NCBI GenBank assembly: GCA_032433595.1
Contig: JASWJB010000062.1
Span: 102,573 to 166,572, forward strand
Reading direction: 5' to 3'
DNA length: 64,000 nt
Origin: Conoideocrella luteorostrata
Taxonomy: Eukaryota > Ascomycota > Sordariomycetes > Hypocreales > Clavicipitaceae
Each line of letters starts with the position of its first letter. Positions within the stretch are counted from its first letter, which is position 1. The position numbers and the translations under genes are program-made. Below, piece after piece: positions 46,154 through 56,767 of this stretch. Under the pieces are notes generated by a model, which worked only from the letters and a program-made list of their open reading frames with translations, had not been told where the DNA came from and made no database searches.

Positions 46154-49129
46154 GGCGACGGCGCGGGAGACGGGGCTCTATGGAGATGCAGGTGGCCGAT
46201 GGGCGAGAGACCGGATATGCGAGACCAGCCGAGGTTGGTTGGAGTTGGTGCGGGTTTCGGGACGTCGCTGGTATTAGGAACTCGTCGTTGGGTTAGTCTT
46301 GGTGGAGGATATTGGTCAGACCCCAATAACGGGGCGAGTGGGCTTGCAAGCGAGTCGTCTGCGGGTGTTTTCGTTGGGCCTCGATTGAATAGAATCGTGG
46401 TCGTTGTCGTGGTCGTTGGACTAAAGGGGCCACGGATGGAAGATTGTTGTGCAGGTGAATCGGCGGCTTTGCTCTGTGGTACGGTGGCTCCGTAGTTGGC
46501 TAAAGGTTGGTGGGGCGCGGTTCATTGACGACGGGTCGCAGCCGGCAAGGTTCTCCGGCATTGAATCAAGTGCTCCGTATTGAGTACCCTCCCGGCGACT
46601 AGAATGGAGAACCCTCAATAACAAAATTCCACCTTAAATAATGATGTTTTTGAAGTTACACTGAACTATATTTTTCTCATATTCAATACAAGCACTCGTG
46701 ATAGGGACGATTACATTTTGCAACTTGAATATGGCATGTACGAGGGTGCCACTCCTCCCAGAATAGTTGCATCATATCCTCATTTGTATATGCTCTTTTT
46801 TCTGTGAAAGAGATTCGCCGATTTGAGCGCCAAAAGCTACATCACATTCCCAACAGCACATGCAGGGAGACATGAAAGAAAGTTTGATAACACCACCACG
46901 TGTTGTAGTTTATAACTTTATCCCGCACGGCTCTATCGAAGTCTCCAGATTGGGATATGGACAACCAGCGATAGAATTGCAATTCTTACCATGCCAATTA
47001 ACAGAACGTTCCTCCTCGCCTCACCAATGGCTTTGTTACCCATCTTCCCTCGAACCCGACGACATAAACACCTTCTGACCATGCTTTATATGGCTCTCCG
47101 GGGCATACTGGGCCTCCATTGCCCGCGCTCCCACGCCCTTGATCATCCGCCACTGTTACGCGAGCAATGCAGGACATGGAACTACAACGACGTATGTTCA
47201 ACGCCATCCACACAGCCCGCCAGCGTGGCCATCTCTTCCAGAGCCAGTGACAACGTGCCGTTCTTGTCCGCCTAGTAGCCCCGTTCTCCGTTGAGATCTG
47301 GTCCTGACGTGGTGAACTGGGTGCGTCGTCGCGGCAAGATGGTGGCAGCCAGAACGGAGAGAGCACGTCAAAGGTGCGGCCATGCATTCTGGCTTCTTGG
47401 ATAGAAGCGTCACAGGGGCAATTCCGTACCTGGCGGGAAGTGCTGGGAGACTGCGGCAGAACGTCCCTGAGAATGGACGGGGCATGGCATATCAAAGCAA
47501 TTTGGAGGATGCTGCAGAACATGAGAGCAACATAGAAAGATGTTGTGGAGCATGGGCTGGTTCTCTTTCGGTGGCTATTGTAGTCATTGTAGTCATCTTG
47601 ATGAGTTGGACTGAGAGTCTAGTACTTTACTTACCGATTGACGTTAAACATCGAACAGAACATACTTAAATATGATATGGGAGGGCTCTGGCTAACGAGA
47701 TTCTTAGACATGAGAAAAAAAGGCCTCGGCGAGGTATAAAGCGCTGTAGATTTCTATAAGCTCGTATGATTGAGCTTGGCAAATCGACATTGGGTAGAAA
47801 TGCGTCTAATATAGATGCTGTTTGTATGGAGTACTGACTATTGATGTGTGCTCCGTAGACCTTGATACATGGGCATATCCAAAAACAGTGGCATCATGTT
47901 ACAACAGTCATCGACGGTCTGTCATCCCTTCCCATCACTGGAGTCCACTCGATGTTTTGCAAAACCGAGATAACGGTAATCACATAGGAAGGCAAGGTGA
48001 GTTCTGCAGGAATAACCACGCCACTGTCTTCTTTCGCTAAACCGTAACCCCGCCCCCCCAATGCTATAGTAGGTAGTTATAGCACGCGCCGAGATGCGTA
48101 TCTGGGTTGATGTTTACTATCCTGCTGCTTTAAAGCTGCGGTATGTCTTCGGACTGTTATCTACGTGCTGGCTCGACGAAGCTCTGGAATAGACTACATT
48201 TTGGCTTTAGCAATATTCGGTATGGTATTGCTTGGAATATTGAGAGATACGTCACTACCGAGGTGAGCGGCGGTGAGCAACGATGATACCATGACGCAAT
48301 TCACTATGTCCAAGAGCATGAGCTGGTGGTGTAGAATGCAAGTGTTGTTTGAGGTAAAAACAGTACCGTCAATCATTGAATGAGATGATGTGTTGGGAGA
48401 AGGAATCAAGATGAGTATATATAGATAAACTACTCTTATGCAGAACAAAGTTGGCTATATAGTAACTAAAGCACTGAATGCACACCGCTTCAACACCGTG
48501 TGCCCTTATCAAGTGGAATATGAGCCACATTTGCAACTACACCTGCACTTTTGGTCTTTTGCGGAACGGAAAGAACTTTCACCAGCATTACGTAGTTTAA
48601 AAAGCCGTAAATACTTACTTGGAACTAGGCAATATTTCTAGTACACTCACCTTTTATGCACTAAATACGTTGTTACCAACGGTGGTGTCTGGTTGCATGC
48701 TAATTAATTGAAGTCCTTTGACCTCTCTGACGCCGCTCTAATACCACCCCCCATCTCTTCACTGCATATACACGAAATGCTGCATTATATTAGGCTTCTT
48801 TTCCCCATGTCAACCCACTGCGCACTTTGTTACCTTATTTCATCTAACTACGGAGTATATAAATATAGCACCTACTTATTTCTGGTACATGACCCCTTCG
48901 AATATCGGTACCTGCTGAACAACTCTCATTATTACAGTTTAAAAGTGTTAGAATGACCGCCAATGTTAATGAGAACGAGGCTTCCCAAGAAGGAGAGCAG
49001 ATGTCCGCTAACTAATTCACTCAAAATAAGGACGCAATGCAAGTTGTGCTGTTGTCAAGACAATGAGGCGTTCTTGGAGCTAACTATTCTCATCTTTGTT
49101 ATCTAGGCTACGTCCATTTCCGCCTTAAA
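46154..49129. other. gene-free region
   Basis: About 3 kb beginning with the SFT1 promoter. The longest open frames (for example minus 46998-47522) lack recognisable motifs, an ATG context or splice logic. Much of 48.2-49.0 kb is A/T-rich. One TACGGAGTA copy at 48849-48857. Confidence 0.5.
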
Positions 49130-50340
49130 CGGCGGTATCGATGCCTTCGTCTACACACCAACTATTTCCGCGGCAGATGCCGCCTCCCGTAGCAAAATAT
49201 CCAGGAGCAACGATCAACGCGGTACAGCTCCCCTCCTTGAGGCGGCGGCACACTCTGTTATTCGCCTGTCGAACCCCGAATCAGGACTTAATGAGACCTT
49301 TAGAGTTCAGAATGAGTCTCGCCGGGGAAGCCCTCGCATCCTTTGGGCGGCCCCTAGTGCCCTATACAGCTTGGCGCCTGGGGACACGCGCAAAGGGTAG
49401 ACGCTATGTGAGCGTCGACATGGCGTGCCTCTATCAGAAAAGTTCGATTCCTTGGCAGATGAAACTAGGAGAACAATTGTCTTGCGAATTGCCCAGATAT
49501 TTAAGTTTATCCAGCAGTCCTGCTTTCCACAATCAATCCAGGGCCACGGCGGGTTGACTTTCGACCAAAGCGGCAAAATCGTTACCGGCCCAACCACCAT
49601 TCCCAGTGGAGGGCCCTGTTAGATATTCTCGGGTTTATATACCGAGTATTTACAGACGCAAATAGACCTATGCCAGAAATGTGGTGTTATCCAAGGCTGG
49701 GCCAGGACAGATCTCTTAGCCTGCATTGAGAGAAAGGGACCGACTTACGGCCCCTGCCGGATGGAAAAAGAGTCTCCGCCCGACGCTTGTTCATGCAGAC
49801 TTTGGTGATTTAAAGTCCTGGGGCGTAATCACAGCAGCCAAAAATGCCTGATAAAAGTTGTAAAAGTTGCTGAAAGTGGGTTAGACATACACAACATGTC
49901 ATTCGATCCCAGGCCAGCTGCATTATCGGTCTTGTAGACTATGACTTTGACCATATTGCGTCCCACGTATATGAGTACTTCTATTCGATCTACCATCTAC
50001 GGCATCTAGTGGCCCCGGTCTATAAGAATGATAAAGACCGTCTCCTGCTAGCAAGGCAATGCCTTCGACCAGGAGGCGCTCGTCAACAGGCCAAAGCGGT
50101 CTGTAGACTGAAAATTGGCGCTTATGATGTACGAAGAGTTTGCAAAGGCCGGCGTTCAACGGCCACAGGATATTCCTGGTATGGAAGAGATTTCCTTGAG
50201 GGTATTGGTATATTAATAATATTAGCACGCCATGCCACCATACTAAGCAGTGCCGTGAGGCGACGCCGGCGAAAAAGGAAGCCATGAGGGATGAAACGTG
50301 CAGGGAGCTAGAGAATATCCTGGAGACTTGGGGGTGTAAA
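49130..50340 (+). pseudogene. relic of APH-type phosphotransferase
   Basis: Matches the fungal aminoglycoside-phosphotransferase-like family (PF01636), kinase-fold enzymes of mostly unknown substrate. In order: VPLSEKFDSLADETRRTIV (about 49420), GLTFDQSGKIVTGPTTIPSG (about 49550-49610), then the catalytic loop. Removing a plausible intron (49805-49884) joins LVHADF to DIHNMSFDP and restores the family HxDxxxxN motif. The metal-binding block GLVDYDFDHIASHVYEYFYS follows (about 49930) but in a different frame, and YEEFAKAGVQRPQDIPGMEE (about 50130-50190) is in another frame again. A TGA at 50109-50111 stands where the family usually has Trp (VD-stop-KLALMM). At least two frame changes plus this stop make a functional product unlikely. 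The N-terminal part is too worn to align. Confidence 0.75.
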
Positions 50341-51068
50341 ACAGAGCGTTCGGACATTTTATACAGATAATACGAAAAAAAAAAAATTTGTCGGTGAGGG
50401 AGAGAAAGCCAATTCTCGATGTGTCTCACCTCGGATCCACTAGCAACGTGCATGAATGACATGATGAACGAGTTTGCATTCCATAACTACCGTATGTCTC
50501 TTGTTTGCATATTCGCTCCAGAGCCTCAACTCGTACTTCAAACAGACCATCATATTCAACCACGACCAAAATTTATACAACTGCTCTTTAAAATATGATA
50601 TGGGTTGTTGGCATATTCTCCAAGGTGGTGAGCAGCAATTCTGGGGCGGAAGCACCGCCACACGAGCCACGCGGCAAGCCCAATACGGCAGCCGGGACTG
50701 TCGGACCTGCGTTAAACTTCAGCGAGCTGGCACGGTTCTGAGCTTGCAAGCGGCTGACCTCGAGAATGTAATAAGAAGCCTACGCAGCAAGCCTAAGCCT
50801 CCACAATTCCCACCGCCGGCTCGGAGCTTCTCCTGTTCAGCCATCATCTTGGCTTGGGAGGCTTAGCGGCCATGCGGCGACGTAATTCCCCGCCACCCCG
50901 CCCGCAGTAGCTCATCCATGTCAACTTATCCTGTTGCCCAACAACTGTCGAGTCACATCGTCATTGCACGGCGCATTTCTTGTTTTCCACTCGCAAGACG
51001 TGGTCTGTTGATACTGCGTCCGCGAATCCTCTATATTGAAAGAACGAGACGCGAGGACCATCGTCGAT
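50341..51068. other. gene-free region upstream of YSC84-like gene
   Basis: No supported gene; contains an A12 tract near 50377-50388 and the promoter of the following gene. Confidence 0.45.
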
Positions 51069-52391
51069 ATGGGCATCAATAATCCTCTTCCGTCGTCGAT
51101 GAAGTGTAAGTAGGAACCCCGAGCTCTAAAATCTATGGTGCGGGCTCGACGCATGGAACATCAGACCACAAGCTGACGCGGCTTACTGCCCCAAAATACA
51201 GCGGAGTGCAAGAAGTGCGGAAAGATCTTGACTTCATTTGTGAATCCGCGACAGGCTTTCGGCCCCGACAAAGTCATACCGCCGTCGATTTTGTCCAACG
51301 CGAAGGGCTTTGCGATCATTACCATCCTCAAGGCTGGTTTCCTCGGATCCGGCCGTGTTGGTAGTGGTCTCGTCGTCGCCCGGCTTCCCGATGGATCATG
51401 GAGTGCTCCTAGTGCTATCGCGGCAGCCGGCGGCGGTTTTGGTGGCCAGATTGGTTTCGAACTTACAGACTTTGTCTTCGTTCTGAATGACAACAACGCC
51501 GTAAAGACGTTTGCACAGATGGGCTCTATCACCTTGGGTGGCAATGTGTCTCTCGCTGCAGGCCCCGTTGGTCGTAGTGCTGAAGCCGCTGGTGCTGCAT
51601 CTCTGAAGAGCGTCGGAGGTGTGTTCAGTTACTCCAAGACCAAGGGCCTTTTCGCAGGTGTCTCTTTAGAGGGAATGGCTATTATCGAGCGCCGAGACGC
51701 CAATGAAAAGCTTTACGGAGCTAGACACACCGCCCTGCAGCTGTTGACGGGATCAGTTCGACCACCACCGGCGGCGGATGCGCTCATGACCGTTTTGAAC
51801 TCGAGGGTGTTTAGTGGCATGCGAGCTGGATCGACGAGCGACGACGCCATGTACAACGACATGCCCACGTACGATGATCGCCATGACGATGTGGTCTGGG
51901 AAGGTCGTCGAGGAGGTGCTCTTGGAGAGCACACAGGAGGAGGCGTAGGCTCAAATGAATTTGGTAGACCCAACCGATCTAGCACTTGGAAAGATGATGT
52001 ATATGACCGACAAGATTTCAACCCGCCCTCAAGATCTAACACATTCTCTGGTGGGCGAAGATACGATAACGGGTCAGGGCCTAGCGAGCGAAAAGTCGGC
52101 CCGGGCCGGCCTACGGCTCCCAAGCCCAAGTTCGGCGAAAAGGAATCATCTCTCAAACAAAATGAAGCTATTGCCCTGTTCAACTTTGATGCAGATCAGC
52201 CTGGAGATTTGGGGTTCCAGAAGGGTGATGTTATCACTGTGTTGAAGAAGACGGATAGCGATAACGACTGGTGGTACGTTACTGAACCCTGATGCACTTT
52301 TGGTAATAGACGAGACTGACCGACGTTTAGGACTGGCATGATCGGAACAAGGCATGGCATATTTCCCAGCAACTACGTCAAGATGAAGTGA
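51069..52391 (+). CDS. YSC84/LSB3-like SH3 protein (SYLF domain)
   Basis: Actin-patch and endocytosis protein with an N-terminal SYLF (lipid- and actin-binding) domain and a C-terminal SH3 domain. Model: exons 51069-51105, 51202-52273 and 52331-52391, 389 aa. The short first exon gives MGINNPLPSSMK and joins SECKKCGKILTSFV, as in family members. The SYLF domain covers about residues 15-230: IPPSILSNAKGFAIITILKA, GFLGSGRVGSGLVVARLPDG, AGGGFGGQIGFELTDFVFVL, TLGGNVSLAAGPVGRSAEA and SKTKGLFAGVSLEG. A Gly/Arg/Asp-rich linker follows. The SH3 (EAIALFNFDADQPGDLGFQK to IFPSNYVKM) is split by the last intron within the WW motif DNDWW-TGMIG. Its likely partners are proline-rich patch proteins such as the Aim21-like product nearby; that link is inference. 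Confidence 0.93.
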
Positions 52392-53101
52392 TGGCGATTG
52401 ATGCATCCTTGACTGCATTTTGGATTGTTCTCTGTCAAGTCGAGGATGGGCCTCTATTTGAGCTCTTTGAATGGTGGTCAAATGTCTTTTTGTTTCTTCT
52501 TTTCCCTTGTGGGACGCTTTACGACTTCTTGAACTACGCGAGTGTGTGTTTCTGTTTTAAATGGGAGGTTTGGATATGGAATTTGTGGTTCTCTGTTTCT
52601 TGGGACATTGTTGAGCGATTCTTGGGTCTCGGTGAAAGATATCCCTAGGTCTAGTTTCCGAACTTTGCGCGTTCGTAAAAATTATCAATTTCACGACAAG
52701 CATTCAACATCGGCCCCATACAGAAAACCGACCCCGTGCAGCGCGATGCTGACGGTCAGGCGGGCCATATGTTTTCAGTGTCTAACGAACAAAAGTGTCT
52801 CTTAACTAAAGCGTTTCTTTGGGGTTGCACTAGCAAGTGTATCAGTAATCACCAGCTGCGTGTAGGTGCCTGTGTGTCTGTCTGCGAACCCATTAATAGA
52901 AACAGAATCGAAATCACCGCTATGCTTGGGGCAAGCTGGCGTCCTGTTAGCGCTGAACTGGACTTCTATTTGGTTTGGTCGAGACATAAATACCGGCCGT
53001 GGGAACCCCGATTTCCAGAGTTCCAGACCAACTGATGTCTCAGCCACTACCGGCACACGTGAAGCTAGGGCGAGGTGGCATCCTGTTGCTACCTTCGTAT
53101 G

Positions 53102-53132
53102 TACTCCGTATGACTTCGTAAACTACGGAGTA
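53102..53132. repeat. inverted pair of TACGGAGTA motifs
   Basis: TACTCCGTA at 53102-53110 faces TACGGAGTA at 53124-53132, separated by 13 bases. Confidence 0.65.
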
Positions 53133-53665
53133 GAAGCCGGCGAACCCGTCTTGCCCCGTCGGGCATAGTACTCGTCAACCTGAGTTCCGGGGATGCGTGA
53201 TGCGATTGGGCGACTAACTGGGAGATTGCATCAGCAACTGGCACAGCCGCGGGGAGGGCGCCTCCGCATGCAAGCTTATACTCAATCGGGAGCCGATCCA
53301 TGGCTCAGAAAAAGCAAAAGCATTCATGAAGATCTGCATACAAGCATGACCAGTGAGTGACCTGGAGAGGCAGAGAAAGCCGCATGCTGCATGTTGCATG
53401 ATGAGCCCAGGGTTGGCGGCTCGGGGCTGATAACCATGAGGGCTAGACTGCCAGGGCTAGGCCGCCATAAAAGCACAAACTTTTGATGCTGGTTTTTTTT
53501 TTCATTGCCGGGAGTCGTCATTCAACGTCTAAAGTCTAAATCCACCCTGAGATCTACACGCCGCCGCGAAGCGAGGTGTGGCGGAAGCGAGACTCACGCG
53601 AAACCTCCACGTGATTGGCTGATTGCGCGCCCTCGCTCTGCGCCATCGCTATATTTACTAGAATC

Positions 53666-53689
53666 TACGGAGTAGTTAGTTACGGAGTA
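53666..53689. repeat. direct pair of TACGGAGTA motifs
   Basis: Two same-strand copies, 15 bases apart start to start, about 415 bp before the Zn2Cys6 regulator's ATG. Confidence 0.65.
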
Positions 53690-54102
53690 ATCAATCTACC
53701 GGCAGAGCGGATGCACAATTGGAACTGAGAACTCTCCAGTACTTTTCCATTGGCAATTGCGGACACGACGCTGAAGGGCTAGCATCGAGAATCCAAGTCT
53801 TCTTTCTTTAGTGTTAGTCTTCCCACATCCCGGTGCAGCAGTCAAGCAAGATCCTGCCAAACGTATCGTTTCTCCATCTCCATCGCCCTTTCCCATCCAT
53901 TCGTTTGTCCATCCATCCGTCTATCTATTCTGCCGTCCCATCCCATCCCGCAGTTCATCTCATCCGCAGCCCCTCTCCCTCTACCCATCTTTCCCCACGC
54001 ACGCCTGCCCAAGGTTCCTCCCCATGTAGTTTGGGGAGCCTGTCGCCGGGTTTATCACAAAGAAGACCACCTGGTCCGGTTGGTTGCACTACTTCCGCCG
54101 TC

Positions 54103-56352
54103 ATGGACAGGCGAATGGACAGGCGACTTCCACATTTGATGCCTGCTCCAGTACCACCCGGTGGCGTGGGGTCCAGGGTTGAAGATGGTAGAATTTTGTC
54201 TTCTCGCCAAAAACGCCGACAGGTTGCTTCGGCGTGTGAGAACTGCCGCAAGCGCAAGGAGAAGTGTGACGATAAGCGGCCAACATGTGGTGCTTGTGCT
54301 AGGAGGGGCGTCATTTGTAACAACGAAACAAAGGATGACGACTCGGCCGCCACGACAGCGCTGAGAGCTCGAAATGCGACTCTGAAGCAGGAGAATGAGC
54401 AATTCCGTGAGCTTTTCTCGCTGTTGCATAGGCTGTCGGCGCGTGAAGGGCAGGAGCTTCTTTCAAGGCTGCGAGCCGCAGAAGAACCCATGCAGGTTCT
54501 GAGAGTCGTCCAGGAAGCTACTTTACTGTTGTCCAACCCGAGCTCGCCCCCAACTTCAGCTGTGTTGGACTCGAGACTTGAGAGAATCGACCTTTTGGCT
54601 CTGCGGGAGAGTTCGATCCGTGTTGATGCGAGGCCCTGGACCACGGTGGCTGGCGATGGCTTGGTTTCAGAACTTATCTCGTCATTTTTCACTTGGGATG
54701 ATGCTTTCTTTTTACCAATCATTGATCGTGACGCATTTTTGAATGATATGCGATCGGGCAATCCGGCCGCAGCGAAGTTTTGTTCGCCTTTTCTCGTCAA
54801 CGCCATGTGCGCATCCAGATGTGTGAGTTGTGAGCATGGCGCTTGTGCCGCACAACCCTGATCCCTGCCCCTGTTCCCGTTGCTGACTTTGGCCCGGTTA
54901 AAGTATACTTCTCGCCGCACAAAGTCATTTTGCAGCGTGAGTAAGAGAGACTTGTCATTAGATTTTCTGAATGAGGCAAAAAAGCTATTGGATCTTGAAA
55001 ATGGTCGGGCGTCGATATGTGCGGTCCAGGGTCTCACTTTACTCTTTTCTGTTTCTGCTTATCGTGGAACTGATAGAGCTGGCATGGTAGGTGCACGTTT
55101 TTGAATCCGGCCCGCTGTGACGATCGGCGCACAAAGCACCGCGATCTTGCTTTCTCGCTTATATTCGCTGGGTTCTATTGACTCTGTGACTAGCTATATC
55201 GGTTTGCGGCTTATGAAATGTTTAACCGGTTGAATGTTGAGGCCACGTATAATGAAATCAGGGATGATCCAACCAAGACGCTGAACAGAAACATCTTGTC
55301 CAAGTTGGCCTGGGGTTTGTTTTGTTTCGAAAGGTAAGCTAACAATTTTGCAACTATTCCGGCTTAACCTGACAGAAAGATATCCACAGCATCGTAGCCT
55401 ACGTGTACTTGCAAATTTCTATGATCCCACCGCCCAACATACCACGACCGTTCGAACGACCCCCTGAATTGACAGGAGGCGGTGCTATGCAGAATGTGGA
55501 TATTTTTGGCAACCCGCACACTAAGCACAGCAAATCACCACCTTATGTAACCGGAGCCTTGTATCTGGCCTGCGATGTGACTTTGATGTTGTACTCTTCG
55601 ATGGAGTGGAACATCAAGTCTGAAAGCATGTATGGAACAGCAGAGGACCTTGAGGTACGACGAAGAAAGCTGCGAGAGCTGCGCCTATGGACCGAAAGAC
55701 TGCCGCCTAACATGCGGGACGACATCAATTTTACTCCTCAAACATGTCATCTCAGGTGCGTTACCTCTCGGTCTCACCTTCACATTCCGAAGGCACTCAC
55801 ATCCGCGGCAGTTCTTATGTGAACGAAGTTCTTATAAGCATTTTACGGCCGCTCAATCCCTTAACAGAGATAGAACCAGGCTGGACAGCCAAAGCTCTTT
55901 GTCTCCACTACTGCAAGATTGAGATCGATAATATGGAGCGATTTGTCGAAATCTACACCCTACGAGATTACGCATGCATAAACATTTGCGGCGCATACAA
56001 CTCCATCCTCATCCTCGTCTTCCATATGAACGATCCCGCCGTTCACGAGATGTTCACCAAAGCATCGCGCCTTATTTTGCAGACCGGGGCTGATTTCCCC
56101 ATGTCGAGGTTCATTTTGCAAGGCATCAAGGCCATGTCCTGGTCCTTGAAAATATCGATACCCCCCCCGGCTCGGCAATACTATTTCAATCTAGGCAAGG
56201 AGAAATCCGAATTCAGGGATATACCTATTTCATTTGCGTTACCCGAGCAGAACAACGTGAGGAAGTTGTTGACGGACTCGTCGAGACCGAAGGGCAGAGT
56301 GGAGGATATGGGAACCTTGTTATCGAAGTGGAGTGCTATGTCCATCGAGTAG
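54103..56352 (+). CDS. Zn2Cys6 transcription factor
   Basis: Fungus-specific regulator; its target is unknown. Model: exons 54103-54822, 54904-55086, 55194-55333, 55390-55755 and 55812-56352, 649 aa. The binuclear zinc cluster is ACENCRKRKEKC followed by RPTCGACARRGVIC (CX2CX6CX6CX2CX6C, about residues 50-76). A short coiled coil follows (ALRARNATLKQENEQFRELF). The middle homology region spans the exon joins: FTWDDAFFLPIIDRDAFLND, FLNEAKKLLDLENGRAS, DRAGM-LYRFAAYEMFNRLN and WGLFCFES-IVAYVYLQ. It ends FILQGIKAMSWSLK and LLSKWSAMSIE. The ATG at 54103 is chosen because the open frame upstream to 53833 has no ATG and lies in a C/T-rich leader. The gene is convergent with the next regulator. The 360-residue antisense frame over its first exons is a shadow. 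Confidence 0.87.
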
Positions 56353-56767
56353 GCAACGTTAAATGTAGGGCGTTGTCAGCATCTTGGCATCTACATCATG
56401 AGGTGGGCCGGGTTGGTTTTTAATATTAAACGAGTTGTTGGGGAGGGTTTGTAATAGGGTTGCTGGTAAGCAGCGATGTAAGAACACATTGTTACACAAT
56501 AAACGGCATGGGACAGGCGTATTATCAGAGGGGCGGTGGCATTTGCATTATATATTTTTGTATCTATAAAAGTGGAAAGCGAATTTACATTGAGTTGCAC
56601 AAACACTTTATGTAGATTTCTCAGCTTTCGCTCTGCATTTCATTCATGGCCCAGCATTCCAGCAGAGTCAAAACTTTCAAATTCAATTATCTGCGCTTCC
56701 AATAGCACTAGTTACTCGGTTCGCAGTCTCGCAGTCTCGCACTTTGGATCTGCCACATCCAGTGTGG
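56353..56767. other. convergent 3' region between two regulators
   Basis: 415 bp holding both 3' UTRs; no gene seen. Confidence 0.55.

Larger units (their letters stand above)
52392..54102. other. gene-free region and TF leader
   Basis: Holds four exact copies of TACGGAGTA (53102-53110 and 53124-53132 in inverted order, 53666-53674 and 53681-53689 as direct repeats). A pyrimidine-rich leader with CCATC repeats runs from about 53870. No gene seen. Confidence 0.5.

Noticed and set aside
46998..47522. 174-residue minus-strand frame
   Set aside because: No recognisable motif, Arg/Trp/Cys-biased composition, no convincing start or splice partners.
53833..54102. N-terminal extension of the Zn2Cys6 regulator
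   Set aside because: The frame is open but has no ATG, and it encodes a Ser/Pro/His-rich translation of a C/T-rich leader.
53955..55037. 360-residue minus-strand frame
   Set aside because: Antisense to the Zn2Cys6 regulator, covering its zinc cluster and first exons; no motifs of its own.
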